A stretch of DNA of 25,484 nucleotides, taken from NCBI GenBank assembly GCA_017394765.1, contig JAFPXF010000027.1, positions 1 through 25,484 of the forward strand, in the 5' to 3' direction. The notes beneath the pieces are model-generated. The model was not told the DNA's origin, ran no database searches, and worked only from the letters and a program-made list of their open reading frames with translations. Every line of letters starts with the position of its first letter. The first letter of the stretch is position 1. Positions 1 to 7,193 of the stretch are shown here, one piece after another. Source of the DNA: Bacteroidales bacterium. Its GTDB lineage: Bacteria; Bacteroidota; Bacteroidia; Bacteroidales; WCHB1-69. A program made the position numbers and the translations under genes.

Positions 1-306
1 AGCCTTATTTCAACCAACGGTCTCCGAAAAGCCGATGTCCAAAGTCGCGAAGGGCTTCTCTCATTACGGGAAAGTATGCGTAAAAGCAGCTCTTACTCAA
101 AGCGCAAGCAAATCATTATACGAATTATAGCTTTGATTTTACTGGTGGTTATGTTTATCTACCTTTACCTATATGAGCGCGATTTTTTTGCCTCTACGCT
201 TATCGGAGGTATTGCCGCTTCTCTTGTTGGACCGTGGTTTGCCAAGCGGACAAAGAGACAATACGACGACCTCAGCGAAGAAATTGACGAGTTGCTGAAG
301 GAGTAA
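1..306 (+). CDS. Small membrane protein of unknown function, probably cut by the left window edge
   Basis: I do not recognise this family. The reading frame is open from base 1 with no stop, so the gene may begin outside the window. The first in-window ATG is at 76 and would give 76 residues. Counted from that Met, the protein has a basic N-terminus (residues 1-12), one hydrophobic segment at about 13-31, a short Gly/Ala-rich stretch (residues 41-50, around GGIAASLVGP) that may re-enter the membrane, and an acidic C-terminal tail. The 25 codons before the ATG read as ordinary protein, which favours an upstream start, but a start at 76 cannot be excluded. A hairpin about 20 bp downstream separates it from the next gene, another small membrane protein. 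Confidence 0.5.
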   Translation, partial: SLISTNGLRKADVQSREGLLSLRESMRKSSSYSKRKQIIIRIIALILLVVMFIYLYLYERDFFASTLIGGIAASLVGPWFAKRTKRQYDDLSEEIDELLKE

Positions 307-326
307 AAACGCAATTAAAGACCACA

Positions 327-364
327 CCTCCGCCAAAATTCGCCTCTCGCGAGTTTGGCGGAGG
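327..364. terminator. Perfect 11-bp inverted repeat, probable hairpin terminator
   Basis: CCTCCGCCAAA at 327-337 is exactly complementary to TTTGGCGGAGG at 354-364. The 16-nt loop contains the palindrome CTCGCGAG (346-353). It lies 20 bp after the stop of the first gene and before the promoter-like box of the next. There is no T-run on either side, so it would be a hairpin-only or processing-type terminator. Confidence 0.55.
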
Positions 365-383
365 CCCGTGTTGCGGGAATTCG

Positions 384-391
384 TATCTTTG
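384..391 (+). promoter_or_regulatory. Bacteroidetes -7 box (TATCTTTG)
   Basis: TATCTTTG matches TAnnTTTG and lies 39 bp upstream of the ATG at 431. No well-spaced TTG is visible at -33. Its position argues that translation starts at 431 and not at the in-frame GTG at 368. Confidence 0.45.
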
Positions 392-430
392 ACGCGTCAA
401 AATCACTTATCAATAAATAGATCTATAATT

Positions 431-745
431 ATGTGGAGCACAGTTATTTACATTATTTTACTTATTCTCGGAATCATTGGAATGGCGTACTACCTTTATA
501 ACGGCATTCGCAATAAAAAGCTGAAAGAAGAAGGCAAAGAAGGAAAGGACAATTTATGGTTCATGGGTGTCTCTATCGCCCTAATGGTTGTGCCTATCAC
601 GCATTTGACGGAAAAATGGCTCTCTCCTTACATTACCAGCGAGATTGCCCTGTTTTTCTTGCAGATTCTGATTCTCATCGTTCTTATGTTGGTCATCATC
701 CTATTTGTCAAACGTATTGCTAAGAGGAATCACATTTCTGATTAA
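431..745 (+). CDS. Small integral membrane protein of unknown function
   Basis: Not a recognised family. From the ATG at 431 the product has 104 residues. It has a first membrane segment at about residues 4-24, a short basic/acidic loop rich in Lys and Glu (about 29-41), a second hydrophobic segment at about 43-58, and a long third one at about 72-95, followed by a basic tail. An in-frame GTG at 368 would add 21 residues, but that extension runs through a promoter-like TATCTTTG box and the arm of a hairpin, so the ATG is preferred. It ends 12 bp before the lipoprotein gene at 758 and could be co-transcribed with it. No catalytic motif is visible. Confidence 0.6.
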   Translation: MWSTVIYIILLILGIIGMAYYLYNGIRNKKLKEEGKEGKDNLWFMGVSIALMVVPITHLTEKWLSPYITSEIALFFLQILILIVLMLVIILFVKRIAKRNHISD

Positions 746-757
746 ATGTAATATTTT

Positions 758-2563
758 ATGAAACCCGTCTCAAAACTTTTCATCCTCTTCTGGGCCTTGG
801 CACTCCTGCTCCCCGCGTGCGTCACCGTGCGCGACTGCGACGGGAACCGCTACCGCACGCTGAAAATCAACGGGATGCGGTGGATGGCGGAGAACCTACG
901 GACAACCCATTACGCCGACGGAAGCCCGATTGTACAAAGCGAAGTGGCAGACAAGGACACGACCGTTGCCTGCTATTTCGACGACTGGAACAGCCGGGAT
1001 TCCGTGCGGAAGTACGGGCTGCTCTACACCTGGACGGCAGCGGTGCGCGATACGGGCAAAACGTCCGCGAGTGTGCAGGGAGTCTGTCCAGACGGGTGGC
1101 ACCTGCCGGACGATGCGGAGTGGACGGCGATGACACGGGGCTGTGTCGCGGAGGGCTACCAATATCGTATTCCCTTCTCAACCAAGAATATGCGGGTTAT
1201 CAAACGGTTTGTGCATCCGCCCCGGAGCGGCTATCGCTATCCTGGCAACTACTCGAAAGTGGGCGAAGAGTCCTTCTGGTGGAGCTCCACTCCCTCAAGC
1301 GACGGCACCGCCACGGGCCGCTATCTGGAGAACTTCAACTACCCCTGCCCGTATGTCTGCTTCGGGAAGGTGTATAACGGATACAGTGTGCGCTGCGTGC
1401 AAAACGGGGCGAAAGTCACCACCCCGAAACTTAAAGTCAAGAAACGGAAAAAAGAAAACGTGCAGGATGTGTCGCAGTTGGACACATTCACCATCCCGCA
1501 CGAAACGGTCATGCCCCGTTCTTTCTATTCCTTTGCTGAAAAAACGCAGGTGAACACCTGGTTCCATACGGAAGAGAAACAATTTGTCCTGAACTACTGC
1601 ATTAGTGGGCTGAAACCGATCTCCACATTCCAAAACCCTGGCCACCTCACCTACTATTTTTCACTCGACCGAAACAATCTGATTTACAACTGCGTCTTTG
1701 ATTCTCTTGCGTATCTTATTGACAATCATTCAAATGTGAAAAGAATGGTCAAAATGAATCTTTGGACAGAAGACGGGGACAGTGTAGTTGTTCAAGGCTT
1801 TAAGAGTCATTACTATGTGCCGATTTCTTCGGATTCGGGTTTACTTTATTGTTGTACCTTCCTGAAAAATGTTTTCGACTATCGACTTGACGTGCGGATC
1901 AGGATGTTTTCCCGTCCGATGTTCCATGTTTTTTCTTATAAAGACGGACAGCTCAATCCGATTCGCGGCCTTGGCACTTATCCGGCTATTCACCGCAACA
2001 AGGACAACATACGCTACAATTACCACTTCAGCAGCACCATGAACAAGGATACGGATTTGGTGGCGATATACTCCTTCATCGATTCGCTGTATGTCATCCA
2101 CCGCGACGGCACACAAGAGCAGCACTACATCCACAGTAAACACCAGCGGCATGTCCAGGAGGAATTTGACACGGCCAACACGTACAATTACACGGAATTA
2201 GCCCGCACGGAAAGTGCCAAAACCTCGTACCTTGGCGTGGTTTATGATTCTTACCGGAACCTGTACTACATTACCGTTTCCAGACCGATGCCCTACGAGA
2301 ACAGGGACGGTACCCGAAACAAAATCTCCGACAAACCTTGGTCGCTGCTGGTGCTGGACTCTTCTTTCCGGCAAATTGCGGAGATGGACATGCCCGACTG
2401 TTTGAGCAAGCATGAGCTCATGGTGGTGCCGAAGGGGATTGCCTTAGCCGGCAAGCGGCTGTCCGACGAAGAGAAAACCTGTTTTGTGATATTGAGATAC
2501 AATGAAAAAGACCTGTATAACACTGATATTGCTATTGTTCGCAGGAATGCTCGCGGCAAATAA
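758..2563 (+). CDS. FISUMP-domain lipoprotein with a DUF4221-like C-terminal region
   Basis: Predicted outer-membrane or surface lipoprotein of 601 residues. A signal peptide ends in the lipobox LLPAC, with lipidation expected at Cys21. Residues about 24-217 look like the Fibrobacter succinogenes major paralogous (FISUMP, TIGR02145) domain: MAENL near residue 43, LLYTW near 88, CPDGWHLP near 110, FWWSST near 173 and YSVRCVQ at the end. After a Lys-rich linker (about 222-233) comes a region of roughly 350 residues rich in aromatic beta-strand-like stretches. Its end (PWSLLVLD, then MVVPKGIALAG) recalls DUF4221-type lipoproteins of gut Bacteroidetes, but this is from memory and tentative. The first half is visibly more GC-rich than the second, suggesting a fusion of two parts. 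The next gene, another lipoprotein, starts 13 bp after the stop. Function unknown. Confidence 0.8.
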   Translation: MKPVSKLFILFWALALLLPACVTVRDCDGNRYRTLKINGMRWMAENLRTTHYADGSPIVQSEVADKDTTVACYFDDWNSRDSVRKYGLLYTWTAAVRDTGKTSASVQGVCPDGWHLPDDAEWTAMTRGCVAEGYQYRIPFSTKNMRVIKRFVHPPRSGYRYPGNYSKVGEESFWWSSTPSSDGTATGRYLENFNYPCPYVCFGKVYNGYSVRCVQNGAKVTTPKLKVKKRKKENVQDVSQLDTFTIPHETVMPRSFYSFAEKTQVNTWFHTEEKQFVLNYCISGLKPISTFQNPGHLTYYFSLDRNNLIYNCVFDSLAYLIDNHSNVKRMVKMNLWTEDGDSVVVQGFKSHYYVPISSDSGLLYCCTFLKNVFDYRLDVRIRMFSRPMFHVFSYKDGQLNPIRGLGTYPAIHRNKDNIRYNYHFSSTMNKDTDLVAIYSFIDSLYVIHRDGTQEQHYIHSKHQRHVQEEFDTANTYNYTELARTESAKTSYLGVVYDSYRNLYYITVSRPMPYENRDGTRNKISDKPWSLLVLDSSFRQIAEMDMPDCLSKHELMVVPKGIALAGKRLSDEEKTCFVILRYNEKDLYNTDIAIVRRNARGK

Positions 2564-2576
2564 TCATCACAGAATT

Positions 2577-3173
2577 ATGAAGAATAAAAGCCATATTGTC
2601 ATCTTGTGTTTTGCCATCCCGATACTGCTGGCAGGCTGTGGGATGCTGTACGGTTACAAACCCTTAAAGCAGTTTGACCAGAAAGATTATGATCTGATGA
2701 TTACTTCCGTCTTGGACCAAGATTACAAAATCAGCCATATAGTCAGTGATTATGAGCAGTTTGACGCTTACCGGACGTGCATTCAGGACAGTTTATGGCA
2801 ACATCAGACTGCTGTCCAGCCGATTCAAATCCTCTATTTCAAAAAGGATTCGCTCCTTTCCTATCACATCAACTGCACGGCAAAGGGCAGGCTCTCCAAC
2901 CTGAACTGGAATACGGATCAACGGTTTGAAACGTTCCCGCCGGCGACGGCTGTCCTCATCACCCCGCAAATGCAGAATCTGTCGAAAATCAGAGACATAT
3001 ACGGAATCAACGACGATTCCGAGTACCTGGTTGTGGTGTTTTGGACCAATATGCTTCCAAAAATCTCAAAATCGGCCATCGAGACGGTCAAAACCAATTT
3101 GCGCGAAAACGGGGCCCTCAACAAAGCGGGCATCGTGTTGGTCAACACGGACAAGTTTTATGTGACGTTGTAG
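2577..3173 (+). CDS. Predicted lipoprotein of unknown function
   Basis: The 198-residue product has a clear lipoprotein signal peptide: MKNKSH, a hydrophobic core and the lipobox LLAGC, with Cys at residue 21. The same frame is open upstream to 2502 inside the preceding gene, but only the ATG at 2577 puts the signal peptide at the N-terminus, so that start is chosen. The mature part is a mixed alpha/beta sequence without motifs I recognise. A hydrophobic stretch (YLVVVFWTN, about residue 150) is too short for a membrane segment. It follows the FISUMP lipoprotein gene by 13 bp, so the two are probably co-transcribed and may act at the same membrane. Confidence 0.7.
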   Translation: MKNKSHIVILCFAIPILLAGCGMLYGYKPLKQFDQKDYDLMITSVLDQDYKISHIVSDYEQFDAYRTCIQDSLWQHQTAVQPIQILYFKKDSLLSYHINCTAKGRLSNLNWNTDQRFETFPPATAVLITPQMQNLSKIRDIYGINDDSEYLVVVFWTNMLPKISKSAIETVKTNLRENGALNKAGIVLVNTDKFYVTL

Positions 3174-3224
3174 CAACGCCTTAAAAAGAACTAACAGAAT
3201 GCGGTGAATTAGCGAAAAAAACCT

Positions 3225-3353
3225 TCAGTTCTTCGGTTTCCGCACATAGCACGACATCTACATCGGAATTTCCATGGAGACTTCGATGTATCCGGCAAAC
3301 TCGCCGTCTTTAAACCAAGGTGACTTGTAGATGAGCTTCTTGTTGTCCCCTTG
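3225..3353 (-). pseudogene. Decayed 3' fragment of a PAS-domain gene, related to the intact gene at 4128-4466
   Basis: Read on the minus strand, this stretch translates to a C-terminal fragment closely similar to the end of the intact PAS gene at 4128-4466. The shared blocks are KKLIY, PWFKDGEFAGYIE and YVRKPK; by hand count 29 of 42 aligned positions agree. The fragment carries an in-frame TAG where the intact gene has GAG (the Glu of PLEM). It has no start and hits a TGA just upstream of the homologous part (ten codons before the LIY block diverges from the parent). It begins ten bases past the stop codon of the T9SS protein gene. It is therefore a broken duplicate or relic, not a functional gene. 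Confidence 0.8.
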
Positions 3354-3363
3354 CAAACTGTAC

Positions 3364-4044
3364 TTATTCCTTCACGAATTTCACCGTGTTCACTTTGCTG
3401 CCGCTGGTAATCTTCACAAAATAGACACCCGACGACAAATCAGAGACGCCTATTACCGTGTTGGCAGGTGCATTGTCAACACTTTTCACCTGTTGGCCTG
3501 CTGCACTGTAAACCGCAATGCGGGAACCTTCGACATTGTTCAGGCGGATGGCGTCCGTAACCGGATTCGGCGATACCGAGACGGTGTTCGTCCATTCTTC
3601 AACGCCCACACCTTCCACGAAGTAGCCGAACTCTAACCAACCGCCTGGTACGCTCTTGTCAAATTTGGCGTAACCATACTTGTACGGGGAACCCGCGAAT
3701 TTCAATGCGGCATAGCCTATATTCATCCCTTGTCCGGAATAGGTGTCCAGCGTGACCATGTTGGATGACCAGACTGTGGAAGAATTGCAGGCGTTCCACA
3801 CTTCATCAAGGGAAGCATATTCCGCCACCGTGTATTCCTGGTCGGTGCTGGGCACGGCCACAAAACCTCCCATAGGGTCAATCTGTATTTCATTAGGGTC
3901 ATAATTCGGGACAACGAGTTGAACAATACCATTCACAGACAAACGGTTATCCACAAGTGCCACGGGAACCGTCGTATAGTTTTGAGCGAAAACATTAAAA
4001 GCACACACAAGGCAGAGTGCCATTGCCATAAAGATGTTTTTCAT
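3364..4044 (-). CDS. Small secreted protein with type IX secretion C-terminal sorting domain
   Basis: The 226-residue product has a Sec signal peptide (cleavage expected after VFA at about residue 20) and a C-terminal type A sorting domain of the T9SS (TIGR04183 / Por_Secre_tail) at about residues 153-226. Typical features are VSPNP near 157, the IAVYSAAGQQV strand-turn near 176, LSSGVYFVKI near 203 and a basic end KFVKE. Such domains direct export across the outer membrane and attachment to the cell surface. The cargo part between (about 21-150) is only 130 residues and shows no domain I recognise; it has several Gly/Tyr-rich segments. A -7 box lies at 4088-4095. The gene sits between an intact PAS gene and a decayed copy of its 3' end. 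Confidence 0.85.
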   Translation of the reverse strand: MKNIFMAMALCLVCAFNVFAQNYTTVPVALVDNRLSVNGIVQLVVPNYDPNEIQIDPMGGFVAVPSTDQEYTVAEYASLDEVWNACNSSTVWSSNMVTLDTYSGQGMNIGYAALKFAGSPYKYGYAKFDKSVPGGWLEFGYFVEGVGVEEWTNTVSVSPNPVTDAIRLNNVEGSRIAVYSAAGQQVKSVDNAPANTVIGVSDLSSGVYFVKITSGSKVNTVKFVKE

Positions 4045-4087
4045 ACAGCTATATTTTTTGTTGTAAATTACTATAATTATAACGTAA

Positions 4088-4095
4088 CAAATGTA
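4088..4095 (-). promoter_or_regulatory. Bacteroidetes -7 box for the T9SS cargo gene
   Basis: On the minus strand the bases read TACATTTG, matching TAnnTTTG, 43 bp before the ATG at 4044. No TTG with 19-21 bp spacing is seen, so support rests on the -7 box alone. Confidence 0.35.
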
Positions 4096-4127
4096 TCAAA
4101 AACTACAAGACAATGAATTAACTATGT

Positions 4128-4466
4128 TTATTGCTTCGGTTTCCTCACATAGTGCGGCATCTCCAACGGGATGGGCATCGAGAGTTCGATATAGCCGGCG
4201 AACTCGCCGTCCTTGAACCAGGGTGCCTGGTAGATGAGTTTCTTGACGCCGTTTTTCTCAATGGTGTAGGCGTTCACATTGTGGTTCTTCAGCATCTCCG
4301 CCAACTTGGTGCGGGCGGGCTCCGGATGGCAGTCCAGCAGGTTTTGCCCGATAATCTGCTGGCCGTGGCTTAGGACGTTCACCGCCATCTCGTTCATTTC
4401 CAAAATTTTTCCGTCTTTGTCGCAAATAGTGACGGAATAGGGCGCTTCATTAAAATAGTTGAGCAT
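4128..4466 (-). CDS. Single-domain PAS sensor protein
   Basis: The 112-residue product is essentially one PAS domain: YSVTICDKDGKILEMN at about 10-25 matches the first strands, IGQNLLDCHPE near 39-49 the central helices and loop, and KKLIYQAPWFKDGEFAGYIEL near 75-95 the last strands. The end, IPLEMPHYVRK, resembles the tail of small PAS proteins common in anaerobes. No kinase, cyclase or DNA-binding domain is attached, so it would act through a partner or as a ligand-binding module; the ligand is unknown. A second, broken copy of its C-terminal third lies at 3225-3353. No convincing promoter was found in the 43 bp upstream, so it may be read through from the solute-binding protein gene. Confidence 0.75.
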   Translation of the reverse strand: MLNYFNEAPYSVTICDKDGKILEMNEMAVNVLSHGQQIIGQNLLDCHPEPARTKLAEMLKNHNVNAYTIEKNGVKKLIYQAPWFKDGEFAGYIELSMPIPLEMPHYVRKPKQ

Positions 4467-4509
4467 GGTAACAAATTTTTTTAAGTTTCTTCCGATTTTG
4501 TGAAAAACA

Positions 4510-6150
4510 CTACTCTTTTTTCACACGCCTCAAATCCAGCATGTTCACGGGGTTGGTGCCGAGTCCTGTGATGTTGGTGCGGGTAAAGCGCACCACTTTG
4601 TCATAATAGAGCACCACGAAGGGCGCGTCAGCAACCAGGATGGAATCCATTTTGATGTAGTACTCAGTGCGTTGTGTTCCGTCGGCGCAGCGCTGCGACT
4701 GCTCGTAAAGCTTGTCGAAGGCGGGATTTACATAGTAGGTATAGTTGGAGCCGACCGGTTGCAGGTTCTTGGAATAAAAGAGGGCCATGTAGTTTTCGGC
4801 ATCGGGATAATCGCAAATCCAGGAGCCTCGGAAAAAAGGGAGTTGGTAGTTGCGCATCATCTGTCGTTGTTGCGCGCCTTGGGCCACGTCTAATTTGAGT
4901 TGGATGCCAATCTCTTCAAGTTCGTGTTGGATATATTGACACAGGTCCACATAGGAGGCGGAGACGGTGAGCGAGATGGGAGGCAACCCCTTGCCGCCAG
5001 GATATCCGGCCTCCTCCAGCAGGCGCGCGGCCTTGACGGGGTCGTATGTGTAGCCGCCCGTGCGCGCGGGGTCGTGCGAGGGCATGCCCCGGGGCACAAA
5101 ACCACCGGTGCCAGGATAGCCCACGTTGTTGCGCAAATATTTCATCATCTTCTCGCGGTCGAAACCATAGTTGATGGCCTGCCGTACCCGCTTGTCCAGC
5201 AGCGGATTCTTCTTGTCGCCCGGCTTGAGCATGAAGCCGAGATACTCCGTGTTGAGGTAAGGGCCGGTGAGGAGTTTCACTTGATCCTTGTATTCGGGGT
5301 TCAGTGTGCCCTCCTTGGTGAGCAGTGCGTCCTTGTAGCAGGCCTCCACCCCAGACATGAAGTCGAGAGTGCCCTTCATGAACTCCATGAAGACCGACTG
5401 CTTGTCGATGATGAAGGAGATGGCCACGGCGTCGAGGTAGGGTAGGCGATTGCCTTCTTCGTCCCGTTCAAAGTAATCGGGGTTTTTCCGCAGCACCAGT
5501 TTGACGCCCTCCTGCCAGAGCTGGAATTTGAAGGGCCCGGTGCCAACGGGGTGGTTGCGGAAATCCTTGCCGTAGCGTTCCACCACCTCTTGAGGCACCA
5601 CAGAACAGTATTTCATTGTGAGGATGCCGAGGAAGGGAGGGAAGGCTTCCGCTAATTGTATTTGGAATATTGTGTCATTCAGTGCTTTGAAAGCGGGATT
5701 GCCCTGCTTGTCCCGTTTGACCTTTTGGAATATCCAAGCACCAGGCGAGGCTACATCGGGGTCGAGGATGCGCGAGAAACTATAGACAAAGTCCTTGGCT
5801 GTGACGTATCGCTTGTTCTTGAAAGGAAAAAACTCGGTTTGGTGGAAGGTCACGTCGTCGCGGAGAAAGAAGGTGTAGGTGAGCCCGTCGGGAGAGATGG
5901 TCCAACGCTTGGCAATGGAGGGCACAATGTTCAGCGAATCGTCCATATCTACCAACCCGTTGTAGAGCTGGTTGCAGGGCCACATTACCGTCTGGCCGGA
6001 AGCAAAAGCCGGGTCGAGGGTTTGTATGCCTTCAGACTGGTTGTAATGGAAGATCTTCTTGTCCGAGTGGTCGTACTTGGAGTTGCAACCCGTAAGGACT
6101 GCGGCAATAATCAATAGGAACAGTGATATCTTTTTATCCACGAATTGCAC
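4510..6150 (-). CDS. Solute-binding lipoprotein, oligopeptide/dipeptide ABC type (SBP family 5)
   Basis: The product of about 546 residues has a lipoprotein signal peptide with lipobox VLTGC (Cys22) and then the full length of a family 5 extracellular solute-binding protein. The region SEGIQTLDPAFASGQTV is the usual start of the mature fold, and RWTISPDGLTYTFFLRDDVTFH (about 84-105) and GTGPFKF (about 197-203) are family signatures. It probably binds peptides at the periplasmic face of a membrane. No permease or ATPase gene lies nearby, so it is an orphan. It is the last gene of a run that encodes peptidoglycan synthesis and hydrolysis proteins, which may hint at murein peptides; that is inference. 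There is no ATG before the lipobox: the start must be GTG at 6150 or, three codons later, GTG at 6141. Both lie inside a short 9-bp repeat. Confidence 0.88.
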   Translation of the reverse strand: MQFVDKKISLFLLIIAAVLTGCNSKYDHSDKKIFHYNQSEGIQTLDPAFASGQTVMWPCNQLYNGLVDMDDSLNIVPSIAKRWTISPDGLTYTFFLRDDVTFHQTEFFPFKNKRYVTAKDFVYSFSRILDPDVASPGAWIFQKVKRDKQGNPAFKALNDTIFQIQLAEAFPPFLGILTMKYCSVVPQEVVERYGKDFRNHPVGTGPFKFQLWQEGVKLVLRKNPDYFERDEEGNRLPYLDAVAISFIIDKQSVFMEFMKGTLDFMSGVEACYKDALLTKEGTLNPEYKDQVKLLTGPYLNTEYLGFMLKPGDKKNPLLDKRVRQAINYGFDREKMMKYLRNNVGYPGTGGFVPRGMPSHDPARTGGYTYDPVKAARLLEEAGYPGGKGLPPISLTVSASYVDLCQYIQHELEEIGIQLKLDVAQGAQQRQMMRNYQLPFFRGSWICDYPDAENYMALFYSKNLQPVGSNYTYYVNPAFDKLYEQSQRCADGTQRTEYYIKMDSILVADAPFVVLYYDKVVRFTRTNITGLGTNPVNMLDLRRVKKE

Positions 6151-6163
6151 GAATTATACGAAT
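6137..6163. repeat. Three imperfect 9-bp direct repeats over the start of the solute-binding protein gene
   Basis: On the minus strand three 9-bp units follow one another: ATTCGTATA, ATTCGTGCA and ATTCGTGGA. Similar attcgtg-type tandem units are, to my memory, common between genes in Bacteroidetes. Here the repeat supplies both candidate GTG start codons of the downstream lipoprotein. Confidence 0.6.
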
Positions 6164-6194
6164 GGTGTTTTTTTAAAACTCTTTACTTCCAGTT

Positions 6195-7157
6195 TTAGCT
6201 CAGAGCCTGGTTCACCTTCTTGGAAGACTCCAGCAGTTTGTTGTATTCTTCCGGGGTGATATCGACGTTGAAATAATAGACGGGGTTGACGCGCTGGCCG
6301 TTTTTGATGACCTCGTAGTGCAGATGGGAACCGGATGCCAAGCCCGTGGCACCCACATAGCCGATGACTTGTCCGCGCTTCACCTTCTGTCCCGGACGCA
6401 CGGCTTTTTTGGAAAGGTGGGCATACAACGTCTGGTAGGTGTAGCCGTGGTTGATGACTACGGCAATGCCGTATCCGCTGCCGGGATTTTCGCCCGACAC
6501 GGTGCCGTCGGCGGTGGCATAGACAGGGGTGCCCTTTGGCGCAGCGATGTCCACGCCGGTGTGTGCGCGCAATTGTTTCAACACAGGATGATAGCGGCGG
6601 CCGAAACCGGACGTGATGGAATACATGTTCTTCAGAGGGCGTATCGCAGGAATGCTGCTCAGCATCTCGGCCTTGTTGTTCACAATCTTCTCCAACTCGG
6701 TCAGCGACTTGGTTTGAGCGGCCAGGCGCACGGTCAGCTTGTCAGCCCGCTTGTTGGCATCCTTCAGCAGGACATAGGCTTCGGAGCGTGAAAGACTGTC
6801 GAAACGGCGGTCTTCCAGAATCTGCGGGTAACGCTCGTTGGCGGGCACGGGGTCTGCCTCAAAGATGGTGCGGTAGATGTTGTCGTCACGGTCCTCAATG
6901 TCGAGTAACACATCCGACATCACTTCCATGCGCGAGGTGAGATATTCAACCTCCCCCTTTAGTTCGTTGTTCTCACGTTCCAGTATCTTCACTTTCGGGG
7001 AGTCCACGAAATAGAAGGCGATCCAGACGAAGATAAGTGCGAGGGCGAAGCCGCTTGCAAACACCCAAGCCACCCGCTTGAACACCTGCTTGAAAGTGAG
7101 CTTCACTTTCTCGTAGGAGAGCGTGTCCGGATTAAAGCGATAGAAAGACTTGGGCAT
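6195..7157 (-). CDS. Membrane-anchored M23 (LytM-type) peptidoglycan endopeptidase
   Basis: The 320-residue protein has a cytoplasmic basic N-terminus, one membrane segment at about 32-51, a helical, coiled-coil-like region at about 55-165 (rich in Glu, Lys and Leu), and a C-terminal M23 peptidase domain at about 175-300. The zinc and catalytic residues are present: HTGVD (His199, Asp203), YAHL (His247) and HLHYE (His278, His280). The enzyme should cut peptide cross-links in the cell wall from the outer face of the inner membrane, as in the MepM/NlpD-type proteins. It lies 36 bp downstream of two glucosaminidase/LysM genes and is probably in one operon with them and ddl. Confidence 0.92.
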   Translation of the reverse strand: MPKSFYRFNPDTLSYEKVKLTFKQVFKRVAWVFASGFALALIFVWIAFYFVDSPKVKILERENNELKGEVEYLTSRMEVMSDVLLDIEDRDDNIYRTIFEADPVPANERYPQILEDRRFDSLSRSEAYVLLKDANKRADKLTVRLAAQTKSLTELEKIVNNKAEMLSSIPAIRPLKNMYSITSGFGRRYHPVLKQLRAHTGVDIAAPKGTPVYATADGTVSGENPGSGYGIAVVINHGYTYQTLYAHLSKKAVRPGQKVKRGQVIGYVGATGLASGSHLHYEVIKNGQRVNPVYYFNVDITPEEYNKLLESSKKVNQALS

Positions 7158-7193
7158 TGGTGTTTTGTGGATAGAGGTGAGTTTCAGGATTTC

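Noticed and set aside
2502..2576. Upstream start for the second lipoprotein (overlap with the FISUMP gene)
   Set aside because: It would move the lipobox to residue 46; the ATG at 2577 gives a normal signal peptide.
3331..3636. Plus-strand 101-codon frame opposite the T9SS gene
   Set aside because: It is a shadow of the sorting-domain coding sequence and has no start signals or recognisable protein features.
6137..6163. Possible CRISPR-like array
   Set aside because: Only three contiguous 9-bp units without spacers and no cas genes.
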